From NCBI GenBank assembly GCA_051744245.1, contig JBNJCV010000024.1, forward strand, positions 1 through 20,927: a DNA stretch of 20,927 bases. Direction: 5' to 3'. This DNA comes from M55B165 sp051744245. Lineage in GTDB: Bacteria; Actinomycetota; Humimicrobiia; Humimicrobiales; Humimicrobiaceae. Shown one piece after another: positions 8,835 to 15,991 of this stretch. The position numbers and the translations under genes are program-made. The notes under the pieces were generated by a model, which saw nothing but the letters and a program-made list of their open reading frames with translations, had not been told where the DNA came from and did no database searches. Numbering within the stretch: position 1 is the stretch's first letter; the number at the start of each line of letters is the position of its first letter.

Positions 8835-9389
8835 TTAATTATATTTATTCATTGCAAAATCAATACCAAAGCTTATGTAGTCTTTTAGTGCATCTACTGC
8901 ATCAACTTTAACCAGCTCCAGCTCTTTTACATTTTTTTTTGAAAAATCCTCCAAAACATAAGTTGAGGGGTCTTTCCTTCCGGGCGGCCTGCCAATCCCA
9001 ATCCTCAGCCTGTCAAAATCCTTGCTGCCAATAGATGACATTATAGAGTTAAGGCCCTTATGGCCTGCAGTGCTTCCATTTGCTTTAAACCTGATCTTTC
9101 CAAATTCTATATCCAGGTCATCATGTATGACAATTATTGACTCAATATCTTCATAGTGGCTTAACAGCGAAGCTACTGCAGATCCACTATTATTCATAAA
9201 AGTTAAAGGTTTGGCCAACAAAAGCTCTTTGTCTCTATACTCCAGCTTTATAAGTTCTGAATTAAACTTATTAAATTTTGAGGATCTTCTAAAACCTTTT
9301 GAAAAAGCATCCACAACCATAAACCCAACGTTATGTCTATTCAGTACATACTTTGTTCCTGGATTACCTAATCCTACCAATAAAAACAT
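8835..9389 (-). CDS. pth: Peptidyl-tRNA hydrolase
   Basis: Cleaves the ester bond of peptidyl-tRNAs that drop off ribosomes and recycles the tRNA. The family hallmarks are all present: LVGLGNPG (4-11, with N9), the catalytic histidine in NRHNVGF (H19), FMNNSG (about 64-69) and IHDDLD (about 88-93) with the aspartate that polarises the histidine, then GSTAGHKGLNS and RIGIGRPPG. The 184-residue length is standard. It starts 8 nt after the rplY stop with only a weak purine-rich sequence upstream, so coupling is likely. The rplY-pth pair is the common bacterial arrangement. Confidence 0.96.
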   Translation of the reverse strand: MFLLVGLGNPGTKYVLNRHNVGFMVVDAFSKGFRRSSKFNKFNSELIKLEYRDKELLLAKPLTFMNNSGSAVASLLSHYEDIESIIVIHDDLDIEFGKIRFKANGSTAGHKGLNSIMSSIGSKDFDRLRIGIGRPPGRKDPSTYVLEDFSKKNVKELELVKVDAVDALKDYISFGIDFAMNKYN

Positions 9390-9397
9390 TATTAGCT

Positions 9398-10105
9398 TTA
9401 CTCTTCTTTAGGAGTTTCCTCCGGCTCTTTTGCCTCTTCCTCTGAAACTGGGGCTTCCTCTTCTTTTTCCCTTCCAATAATTTCAGGTTCTTCTTCTACT
9501 TCTTCTACCTCTTCTTCTTCTTCAATTAATTGTGAAGGATGTATTACAGAAACCACAACTTCATTGGGATCATTTAGAACTTTGATATTGTCCTCTACTT
9601 CTATATCTCCGACTCTTATAGAATCCCCAATTTTTAGTTCCTGGATATCGTAACTAATGCTGTCGGGTATATCCCTTGGCAAGCATGAAACATGCAGCTC
9701 TCTTAAGCTGTGCTGGATTACTCCCCCTTCTTCTTTTACTCCAATTGCTATATCATCATTGATAATTTCAATGGGTACTGAAGTTTCAACTTCTTTTTCC
9801 ATTTCAATTCTTAAGAAATCCAAGTGCAAAAAATCCCTGGATATAGGGTCCCTTTGCATATCCTTTAATATTACAGACTCTGTTTTCTTTGAATTATCAA
9901 TAGATATATCGAATATCAAATTCAGGGTTCCCTTGCTTCTTAAAATTTCCTTAAATTTTTTAGCACCCACTTTTATACTTACAGGATCTTTTTTTAGGCC
10001 ATATAGGACGGCAGGAATAAAATTTGCCCTCCTTAACCTCCTGGAAGCATTGTTTTTTAACTCTTCTTTACCCCTTTTGTCTACTGTTAGTTTTAATGTC
10101 TCCAC
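9398..10105 (-). CDS. rplY: 50S ribosomal protein L25, CTC/TL5 type
   Basis: Binds 5S rRNA in the large subunit; the long form is called CTC (general stress protein) or TL5. The N-terminal L25 domain (about 1-95) contains RRLRRANFIPAVLYG. The second beta domain (about 100-190) contains SLRELHVSCLPRDIP and GDSIRVGD. A Glu-rich tail from about 190 to 235 gives the matching CTT-rich stretch of DNA near 9410-9530 on the plus strand. The start is GTG at 10105 with AGGTG 8 nt upstream. It follows prs by 16 nt, the same order as prs-ctc in Bacillus. Confidence 0.94.
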   Translation of the reverse strand: METLKLTVDKRGKEELKNNASRRLRRANFIPAVLYGLKKDPVSIKVGAKKFKEILRSKGTLNLIFDISIDNSKKTESVILKDMQRDPISRDFLHLDFLRIEMEKEVETSVPIEIINDDIAIGVKEEGGVIQHSLRELHVSCLPRDIPDSISYDIQELKIGDSIRVGDIEVEDNIKVLNDPNEVVVSVIHPSQLIEEEEEVEEVEEEPEIIGREKEEEAPVSEEEAKEPEETPKEE

Positions 10106-10121
10106 TTATATTACACCTACC

Positions 10122-11090
10122 TTATACTAAATTTTCACCTTTGAATAATTCACTTACAGATTTGCAATAATAAACTTTTTTTATAGTTTTTGCAAGCAAG
10201 GGAGCAATAGTTACCACTTTAACCCTTTTAGGATTGTATTGTTTCCTTATAGGCAAAGTGTCAGCCACTATTATTTCTTTAGCCTTCGATTTTTGCAGGG
10301 TCTCAATTGCATCATCCGAAAAGATTGGATGGGTGGCAGCAGCATAAACATTTCTGGCACCTTTTTTGATAAGCATTTCAATGGCTTCCAGCAATGTTCC
10401 GCCTGTGTCTATCATATCATCAAAAATTACAGTATCCCTTCCTTTTACTTCTCCCACCAGATGTTCGATCTCTGCAACATTCTGTGCTGGCCTCCGCTTG
10501 TCAAAAATAGCCAGCGGATAATGGAGCAGTCTTGCTAAAATGCTGGCCCTTTTAACGCCTCCCACATCAGGACTAACCACTACCCCGTCTTTTAAGTTCT
10601 TCTTTCTCAGATATTTTGCAATTATAGGTATTGCAGTAATGTGATCTACGGGAATATCAAAAAAACCCTGTATAGTAGCAGTGTGTAGGTCTGTAACAAT
10701 CAACCGGTCCAAGCCTGCAACCGAAAGGAGATCTGCAACCAGTTTTGCGGTAATAGGTTCTCTTCCTTCTGCCTTCTTATCCTGTCTTGCATAGCCGTAA
10801 TGGGGTATAACTGCATTAATCATTCCAGCTGAAGCCCTCTTTAGAGCATCTACCATTATAAGGAGTTCCATTAAATAGTCATTTACAGGCTCGCTGCAGG
10901 TTTGAACCACAAATACGTCTGCTCCCCTTACAGATTCATCAAACTTTACATATATTTCCCCATTTTTAAATTTAGTCCTGGTTACTTTTCCCAGGTTGAC
11001 ATTTAAACTTTTGGCAATTTTTTTGGCAAGCTCAATATTGGAAGAGCCAGAAAAGACCATCATCCTTTTATTAGTTGGGTAATCTCTCAT
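10122..11090 (-). CDS. prs: Ribose-phosphate pyrophosphokinase (PRPP synthase)
   Basis: Makes PRPP from ribose 5-phosphate and ATP for nucleotide, His, Trp and NAD synthesis. Key sites are intact: FKNGEI (about 41-46), PHYGYARQDKK (96-106) for ATP, DLHTATIQGFF (134-144) with the catalytic-site histidine, the flexible loop KRR (198-200) and the PRPP-binding DDMIDTGGT (224-232). The HTATIQ string differs from the more usual HAGQIQ or HTDQIQ, though the histidine is kept. Length is 322, normal for class I. The ATG overlaps the glmU stop as ATGA and has a strong GAGGAGAT Shine-Dalgarno 5 nt upstream, so glmU and prs are translationally coupled. Confidence 0.97.
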   Translation of the reverse strand: MRDYPTNKRMMVFSGSSNIELAKKIAKSLNVNLGKVTRTKFKNGEIYVKFDESVRGADVFVVQTCSEPVNDYLMELLIMVDALKRASAGMINAVIPHYGYARQDKKAEGREPITAKLVADLLSVAGLDRLIVTDLHTATIQGFFDIPVDHITAIPIIAKYLRKKNLKDGVVVSPDVGGVKRASILARLLHYPLAIFDKRRPAQNVAEIEHLVGEVKGRDTVIFDDMIDTGGTLLEAIEMLIKKGARNVYAAATHPIFSDDAIETLQKSKAKEIIVADTLPIRKQYNPKRVKVVTIAPLLAKTIKKVYYCKSVSELFKGENLV

Positions 11091-12502
11091 TTATTATCTC
11101 CTCTTTTTTCAATTTCTTTCTTTCTTCTATACCTTGTGGCGCCATCCTTAATATTTTTTTGCTCTCCCCTCTCAATAGCTAAAGAATTTCCGGGCACATC
11201 TTCGGTAATCACTGAGCCGGCTGCAACAATAGCGCCCTTTCCTATCTTTACAGGGGCAATAAGCATCGTATCTGAACCAATAAAAACTCCATCTTCAATA
11301 ATAGTCTTGCTTTTACTATAGCCATCATAGTTAACAGTCACACATGATGCACCAACATTTACCCCAGCTCCGATTTCAGTATCACCTACATAGCTAAGGT
11401 GGGGAACCTTGCTCCCTCGGCCAACCATCGATTTTTTAACTTCACAAAAACCGCCTATCTTTACCTTGTCTCCAGTAACTGTATCCGGCCTTATATAGCT
11501 ATAGGGCCCTATATTGTTATTCTTTCCAATTTCAGATCCAATGATTACAGAGGCATTAATTTTGGTTCCCTTGCCCACAACAGTATCAGTGATTTGGCAA
11601 AATGGGCCGATAACACAATTTTTTTTGATAACTGTCCTGCCGTTTATAAAGCAATAGGGCTCAATAGTAACATCGTTTTCAATTTCAGCTTCAGGGTCAA
11701 TAAAACAATTGCCGGGATCTCTTATAGTAACTCCCTCCTTCATTAGCTTTTGGTTACGTCTTTTTATCATTAATCTTTCAACTTTTGAAAGCTGCAGCCG
11801 GTCATTTATTCCAAAAACCTCCCCGTAATCAGTTGCTCTAAATACAGATACTATCTTGCCTTTTTGGGTTAATTTTTTAATTATATCTGTAAGGTAATAT
11901 TCATTCTGGGCATTATCAGACCCAATCTCATCTATGCTTTCAAAGAGGTCGTCCCGGCTAAAGCAATATACTGAAGTGTTTACTTCATTAATTGCTTTTT
12001 GGCTGCTGTCAGCATCAGCTTCTTCAATTATTTCTTTAACATGACCACTGCTATCTTTAATAATCCTGCCATAACCTTCAGGATTGGGTATGGTTGCACT
12101 AATAAGGGTAGCCGCGCTTCCAGTTTTCTTCTTATTTTCTATAAGCTTTTTTAAAGTCTTTCCTGTTAAAAGCGGGCAATCCCCTGCCAAAACAATTATA
12201 TCTTCACCCATTTTTTTTCTGTATTTTTTCGCAGTCTTTACTGCATGGGCAGTACCCAGCTGTTCTTGTTGTAACACAGGTATAACGGCAGGGAAGCTTT
12301 TTTTTAAAAATTCTTCCACCAGGCTTGCTTTATAGCCGATTACTGTAAATATGTTTTTGGGAGTGATTTTGAGGCAAGTATTTAAGATATGATAGAGCAT
12401 TGGCTTGCCAAAAATTTGGTGTAATACTTTTGGCTTTGAAGATTTCATTCTGGTACCTTTACCGGCAGCAAGAATAATTACGCTTAAATCTTTTGGATCC
12501 AT
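11087..12502 (-). CDS. glmU: Bifunctional GlmU (GlcN-1-P acetyltransferase / GlcNAc-1-P uridyltransferase)
   Basis: Makes UDP-GlcNAc for peptidoglycan and other cell-envelope polymers in two steps. The N-terminal uridyltransferase domain has LAAGKGTRMKSSKPKVLH (11-28), QLGTAHAV (81-88) and LAGDCPLL (about 105-112, metal-binding aspartate). The C-terminal left-handed beta-helix (about 255-455) shows many hexapeptide repeats, the acetyl-transfer histidine in KVPHLSYVGD (H368) and NYDG (391-394). At 471 residues both halves are full length. The ATG is preceded by AAGGG that is almost touching it, so the Shine-Dalgarno spacing is poor; no better in-frame start precedes LAAGKG. It heads the prs-rplY-pth series and follows the small hypothetical gene by 66 nt. 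Confidence 0.97.
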   Translation of the reverse strand: MDPKDLSVIILAAGKGTRMKSSKPKVLHQIFGKPMLYHILNTCLKITPKNIFTVIGYKASLVEEFLKKSFPAVIPVLQQEQLGTAHAVKTAKKYRKKMGEDIIVLAGDCPLLTGKTLKKLIENKKKTGSAATLISATIPNPEGYGRIIKDSSGHVKEIIEEADADSSQKAINEVNTSVYCFSRDDLFESIDEIGSDNAQNEYYLTDIIKKLTQKGKIVSVFRATDYGEVFGINDRLQLSKVERLMIKRRNQKLMKEGVTIRDPGNCFIDPEAEIENDVTIEPYCFINGRTVIKKNCVIGPFCQITDTVVGKGTKINASVIIGSEIGKNNNIGPYSYIRPDTVTGDKVKIGGFCEVKKSMVGRGSKVPHLSYVGDTEIGAGVNVGASCVTVNYDGYSKSKTIIEDGVFIGSDTMLIAPVKIGKGAIVAAGSVITEDVPGNSLAIERGEQKNIKDGATRYRRKKEIEKRGDNK

Positions 12503-12568
12503 CCCTTAATTCTTTCTTTTTACAAAACAACCTAAAATTTTAACATATATTTTGTCTTTTATCTAAAT

Positions 12569-12865
12569 CTAATCCAGAAAATTCCCCCCGCTGATATCCC
12601 TTGAGATTATCCCATAATCCGGACCAAAATATATGGTTACATATATTAAATTATTGCAATTTTTCCCCAGTATTTCCTTTCTTAGAAAATATGCAGCCCC
12701 AGATGGGCCTTCATTTTCATATACCCGGCTTATGTCGCTGGTTTTTCTTACTTTTACCTCTATTTCTTCTCCGCATTTTTTGCATTTTACCTTAAAAATT
12801 ATAAAATTAGCTTCTCTTCCAGAAGGTACCGTAAACATTTTTTTCAAACTGTCCAAAAATCCCAT
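12569..12865 (-). CDS. Conserved small protein with a CxxC pair, function unknown
   Basis: Encodes 98 residues that I cannot assign. Features: an N-terminal MGFLDSLKKMF that looks like a short amphipathic start, a possible half zinc-ribbon CKKCGEEIEVKVR (about 28-40), a segment YFLRKEILGKNC (about 59-70) with a third cysteine, and a C-terminal strand ending ISRDISGGNF. From memory, similar small proteins with a CxRCGE motif, a K/RE(I/L)xG stretch and a terminal ISGG(E/N)F occur in Chloroflexi and Firmicutes, so this is probably a real family. An AAGGAG lies 4 nt before the ATG and a near-consensus promoter lies just upstream, which strongly supports expression. It is the first gene of the glmU operon. 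It could bind a metal or nucleic acid; that is a guess. Confidence 0.8.
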   Translation of the reverse strand: MGFLDSLKKMFTVPSGREANFIIFKVKCKKCGEEIEVKVRKTSDISRVYENEGPSGAAYFLRKEILGKNCNNLIYVTIYFGPDYGIISRDISGGNFLD

Positions 12866-12895
12866 ATGACTCCTTTGATGCCTTGTGATAATTAT

Positions 12896-12924
12896 ATTCT
12901 AAGGCTTGAGTGAAATATTATCAA
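12896..12924 (-). promoter_or_regulatory. Predicted sigma70-type promoter of the glmU-to-pyk operon
   Basis: On the minus strand TTGATA (12924-12919) and TAGAAT (12901-12896) are separated by exactly 17 nt. Each box is one base off consensus. Transcription would start near 12889, giving a leader of about 24 nt that contains the AAGGAG of the first gene. No other convincing promoter was seen until the end of pyk. Confidence 0.7.
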
Positions 12925-12932
12925 TTTAGAAT

Positions 12933-12961
12933 TTTACATGCCGGGATTAATTTAATAAAAT
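12933..12961 (+). promoter_or_regulatory. Predicted promoter of the radical SAM gene (leaderless)
   Basis: TTTACA (12933-12938) and TAAAAT (12956-12961) are 17 nt apart, each one base off consensus. The transcript would begin at about 12968-12969, which is the A of the ATG, so the mRNA would be leaderless. No Shine-Dalgarno is present, in agreement. The two divergent -35 boxes are only 8 bp apart. Confidence 0.6.
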
Positions 12962-12968
12962 AGCTCGG

Positions 12969-13877
12969 ATGAGATATAATTTTTCAAAAACAAAACAACT
13001 GGCTTACCTACTGAATTATTCCTTAAAATCCAGGATAGCAACAAAATATAGAAAACCCCTGTTGTGTGGATTTAAGCTTACCAGTAAATGTAATCTAAAA
13101 TGCAGGCATTGCCCCTTCTGGAGACAGGAATCTCCCCCCTCCCTTGATTACAAGCGGGCTAGAACAATCCTGGATAAATTACATAAAGACGGCATTAGGA
13201 TATTAATATTTGAAGGTGGAGAACCCCTTATATGGGAAAAAATAGCCAGCATAGTGGAATATGCTAAATCCCTGTTCTTCGAGGTGGGTATAACAACCAA
13301 TGGAACTATAGATATGGGCAAGGCAAACCCGGATATTTACTTTGTAAGCATTGATGGCTTAAAGGAGGAGCATGAAAAAATAAGGGGGGAAAACTTTGAT
13401 ATGATTATTAGAAATATAGAGGCTAATAAGCAAAATAAGAAGATAATAGTAAATACCTGCATAAATAGTATAAATTATGCCAGTATCCCTGGGCTGGTTA
13501 AATTTTTGGAAGGCAAAGTATATGGAGTAACTATACAATTCTTTTATCCATTTCCTGGCGTGGAAGGCCTGGGTTTAACTTTAGCCCAAAGAGAAAAAAT
13601 ACTTGAAAAATTAATTAGCTTAAAAAAATCAGGACACAGCTTGCTTAACTCATATAACTGCCTGCAAAAAATGAAAGACAACAGCTGGGAATGCCACGAT
13701 TTCCTTGTAGCAAGTGTTGACCCAGATGGAACCATTAATTACGGGTGTTACCTTAAAAACAGGATTGAGGATATAGCATGTAAAGACTGCGGCTATGCTG
13801 CACACTGTGAAATATCACTTGCTTATTCTTATGGCCTAAACGCAATTAGCACAGCAAAAAATATATTTTGGGGCTAA
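12969..13877 (+). CDS. Radical SAM protein with a cysteine-rich C-terminal (SPASM/twitch-like) region
   Basis: A radical SAM enzyme of unknown substrate. The cluster motif CNLKCRHC (C41, C45, C48) binds the [4Fe-4S] that cleaves S-adenosylmethionine; FEGGEPLIW (81-89) is the SAM-binding GGE motif, and ITTNGT and VSIDGL are the next barrel strands. The C-terminal third has six further cysteines, C231, C242, C260, C271, C274 and C280, in an arrangement (VDPDGTINYGC, then CKDCGYAAHC) like the auxiliary-cluster region of SPASM or twitch enzymes. Such enzymes often modify peptides or cofactors, but no precursor peptide or partner gene lies nearby. It is alone on the + strand and its mRNA seems leaderless. 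At 302 residues it is shorter than most SPASM maturases. Its TAA overlaps the ogt stop by 4 nt. Confidence 0.88.
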   Translation: MRYNFSKTKQLAYLLNYSLKSRIATKYRKPLLCGFKLTSKCNLKCRHCPFWRQESPPSLDYKRARTILDKLHKDGIRILIFEGGEPLIWEKIASIVEYAKSLFFEVGITTNGTIDMGKANPDIYFVSIDGLKEEHEKIRGENFDMIIRNIEANKQNKKIIVNTCINSINYASIPGLVKFLEGKVYGVTIQFFYPFPGVEGLGLTLAQREKILEKLISLKKSGHSLLNSYNCLQKMKDNSWECHDFLVASVDPDGTINYGCYLKNRIEDIACKDCGYAAHCEISLAYSYGLNAISTAKNIFWG

Positions 13878-14380
13878 AGATTGGCTCTTTCCAATTTTAA
13901 TAGCTTTTCCTTCCGCTGTATGCCAGAACTAAAATTGCCAATACTGCCATCGCTTTTTATAATCCTGTGGCAGGGAATAATTATCATTGTAGGGTTTTTA
14001 GCCATGCAACTACCTACTGCCCTGCAGGCTTTGGGGTATCCGCTTATCCGCGCCAGCTGGCTATAGCTTAATTTTTTTCCATATTCAACTTCCTTTAAGC
14101 TATGTAGCACTTTTCTCTCAAAATCAGTAAACCCTCCGAGCTCTACCTCAACACTAAATTTTTTTAATTTGCCAGCAAAATAAAGGGTCAGCTCTTTTTC
14201 AAGCTTTTCAAATTTTTTTGAAAAAAATTTAATATCAGAACCATTTTTTAAATCATTTATAAAATTTATATAATTCTCCCATATTCCAAGAAAAATTAGC
14301 CTGCAGTTTTCATCCCATAAATAAAAAAGCCTGCCAATGCCGGAATTAAAATTAGATTTGTAAACTATTCTGGTCTTCAT
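13874..14380 (-). CDS. ogt: Methylated-DNA--protein-cysteine methyltransferase
   Basis: Suicide repair protein that moves the alkyl group from O6-alkylguanine to its own cysteine. The active-site motif IPCHRII (C137) is followed by SDGSIGNFSSG, which closes the substrate pocket. The helix-turn-helix segment has YSQLARISGYPKACRAVG with the arginine finger at about R120. The N-terminal domain (about 1-80) is degenerate, as usual, and no Ada-type metal-binding domain is present. The length of 168 is normal. The ATG overlaps the permease stop as ATGA, so it is translated with the metal transporter genes, an unusual partner. The TAG stop overlaps the radical SAM stop by 4 nt. Confidence 0.93.
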   Translation of the reverse strand: MKTRIVYKSNFNSGIGRLFYLWDENCRLIFLGIWENYINFINDLKNGSDIKFFSKKFEKLEKELTLYFAGKLKKFSVEVELGGFTDFERKVLHSLKEVEYGKKLSYSQLARISGYPKACRAVGSCMAKNPTMIIIPCHRIIKSDGSIGNFSSGIQRKEKLLKLERANL

Positions 14381-15186
14381 TTTTTATTAAAAACAGGTTT
14401 TAGCAGTAGGGAAATTAAAAAAATAAAGGCACTAACCATTATAATAGTGGCGCCAGAAGCCAGGTTTAAATAATAAGATAAAACCAGCCCGGATATGCTG
14501 CTTACAAACCCGAACAGTATTGAAAAAAAGACCATCTGGATAAAATTAGAGCTTATGTTTTTCGAAGATGCTGGGGGGATTACCACCAGAGCGCTTACCA
14601 GTATTATGCCCACAATTTTAGTAGAAATTATAACGGTTGTGGCTAGTAGAATTACAAATATATAATCATATAAGACTACTTTAATTCCCTGTATTCTAGC
14701 AAGTTCCCGGTCAAAAGTAATAAAAATATACTGCTTAAAAAATAAACTCAATAGGACTAGCACTAAAATGCCCAAGCCTAAAGAAAGGTATAAATAAAAC
14801 CTGTCCACAGCAAGTATGTTTCCAAATAAATAACTCAAAAGGTCGGGCTTGTAGCCTTCAATAAGACTAATTACCAAAACCCCTATTGCCATAGAGGAAG
14901 GCAGAAAAATCCCTATTATAGTATCTACAGAAAGTACGCTCTTATTTTTTAAAAAAGAGACCAGTATACCGATAATTATCCCGAAAATTACCGCAGTAAC
15001 TATCGGGTTTAAACCCATAAAAAATCCTATGGCAATACCGGCTAACGATGAATGGGCAACTGCATTTGCAAAAAAAGACATCTTGTTAAGAATTACAAAT
15101 ACCCCAATAAAAGAGCAGGTAACACCTATTATTATTCCCGAAATTAAGGCCCTCTGCATAAAGGGGTACTGCAGTAAATCTAGCAT
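14377..15186 (-). CDS. Zn/Mn-type ABC transporter permease (ZnuB/MntB/TroC family)
   Basis: Membrane component of an ABC-3 family metal importer (zinc, manganese or iron). The 269-residue protein begins MLDLLQYPFMQRAL, the usual first segment, and has about eight hydrophobic helices. Family motifs are NAVAHSSLAGIAIGF near the N-terminus and TKIVGIILVSALVVIPPA in the second half. I chose the ATG at 15186 because GGAG lies 6 nt upstream; an in-frame TTG four codons earlier (15198) would place that site inside the gene and has no support. The gap to the ATPase stop is 1 nt. There is no periplasmic/lipoprotein binding protein in the window. The metal cannot be told from the permease. Confidence 0.9.
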   Translation of the reverse strand: MLDLLQYPFMQRALISGIIIGVTCSFIGVFVILNKMSFFANAVAHSSLAGIAIGFFMGLNPIVTAVIFGIIIGILVSFLKNKSVLSVDTIIGIFLPSSMAIGVLVISLIEGYKPDLLSYLFGNILAVDRFYLYLSLGLGILVLVLLSLFFKQYIFITFDRELARIQGIKVVLYDYIFVILLATTVIISTKIVGIILVSALVVIPPASSKNISSNFIQMVFFSILFGFVSSISGLVLSYYLNLASGATIIMVSAFIFLISLLLKPVFNKK

Positions 15187-15187
15187 A

Positions 15188-15988
15188 TTATTCTCCAAAT
15201 AGCCTGCATCTTTCTATATCTTCCCTGGTTAATTGGTCCTGGGGTTTTTCCAGACATTCACGGTGTTTGAAAATGCCAAAGTCCTTTCCGTAAACATCTT
15301 CAAAATTTTTTTTAACCAGTACTTCTCCAGGCTTTCCAAAAGCTACCAATATCCTGTTTAAGGCAGCAATTTTATCCGCATATAAGTTTACTACTGTAAC
15401 GTCATGCGATACCAGAACTACAGTTAAATCTTCTGACTTTTTTAGATTATTCACTAATTCATAAAAATTTTTTTCTCCTTTAACATCAACCCCTGCCAGC
15501 GGCTCGTCAAAGAATATTATTCTAGGGTTATTGGCTATAGCCCTGGCTATCAGAACTCTCTGGGTTTGCCCTCCTGACAGTGACCCTATGCTGTAATCCG
15601 AGTAGCTCTCCATTCCAACCTGCTTTAATACAGATAAAATTCTTTCCCTTCTTTTTTTGGACTCCCTGATCCTGTTGCCAATGGCAATATCTATAATTTC
15701 GTAAACAGTTATGGGAAAAGTCCGGTCAAAATTAAATTTTTGGGGCACATATCCTACAATACCTTTAAGCGAAGACATTTTCTTGGTAGGCTTGCCAAAA
15801 ATATTTACTTCCCCGCTATGGGGAATTATATTCAAAATAGCCTTAATCAGGGTAGTCTTGCCTGATCCGTTAGGACCAATTATAATCAGGAAGTCCCCTT
15901 TTTCAATTGAAAAACTAATATCCTCTATAATGTTTTTATTCCCTATTTTTACAGATAAATTTTTTATTTCTAATGACTTCTCAGACAT
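15188..15988 (-). CDS. Zn/Mn-type ABC transporter ATP-binding protein (ZnuC/MntA family)
   Basis: ATPase partner of the permease that follows. Walker A is GPNGSGKT, the Q-loop is YVPQKFNF, the signature is LSGGQ, Walker B is IIFFDEP followed by LAGVDVKG, and the switch histidine is in VLVSHD. The TVYEIIDIAIGNR string after the Q-loop is typical of the metal ABC subfamily. The C-terminal tail ends with KHRECLEKPQDQL and two cysteines overall, where many relatives carry His-rich tails. It starts 3 nt after the DUF6485-like gene, without a clear Shine-Dalgarno, and overlaps nothing. Metal specificity is open; the upstream cobalamin operon raises the chance that it is linked to metal needs of corrinoid metabolism, which is only an inference. 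Confidence 0.9.
   Translation of the reverse strand: MSEKSLEIKNLSVKIGNKNIIEDISFSIEKGDFLIIIGPNGSGKTTLIKAILNIIPHSGEVNIFGKPTKKMSSLKGIVGYVPQKFNFDRTFPITVYEIIDIAIGNRIRESKKRRERILSVLKQVGMESYSDYSIGSLSGGQTQRVLIARAIANNPRIIFFDEPLAGVDVKGEKNFYELVNNLKKSEDLTVVLVSHDVTVVNLYADKIAALNRILVAFGKPGEVLVKKNFEDVYGKDFGIFKHRECLEKPQDQLTREDIERCRLFGE
15193..15196 (-). promoter_or_regulatory. Shine-Dalgarno that sets the permease start
   Basis: GGAG on the minus strand, 6 nt before the ATG at 15186 and within the last codons of the ATPase gene. It rules for the ATG over the TTG at 15198. Confidence 0.65.
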
Positions 15989-15991
15989 GAT

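Noticed and set aside
9410..9540. CTT/TTC-rich tract that looks like a simple repeat
   Set aside because: It encodes the Glu-rich tail of L25 on the other strand; the unit is irregular and explained by the protein.
9657..10130. 157-codon plus-strand frame opposite rplY
   Set aside because: Shadow of the L25 gene; Ser/Ile-rich composition without motifs and with no promoter or Shine-Dalgarno.
15187..15198. TTG start four codons earlier for the metal permease
   Set aside because: The GGAG site is 6 nt before the ATG at 15186 and would lie inside the coding region if TTG were used.
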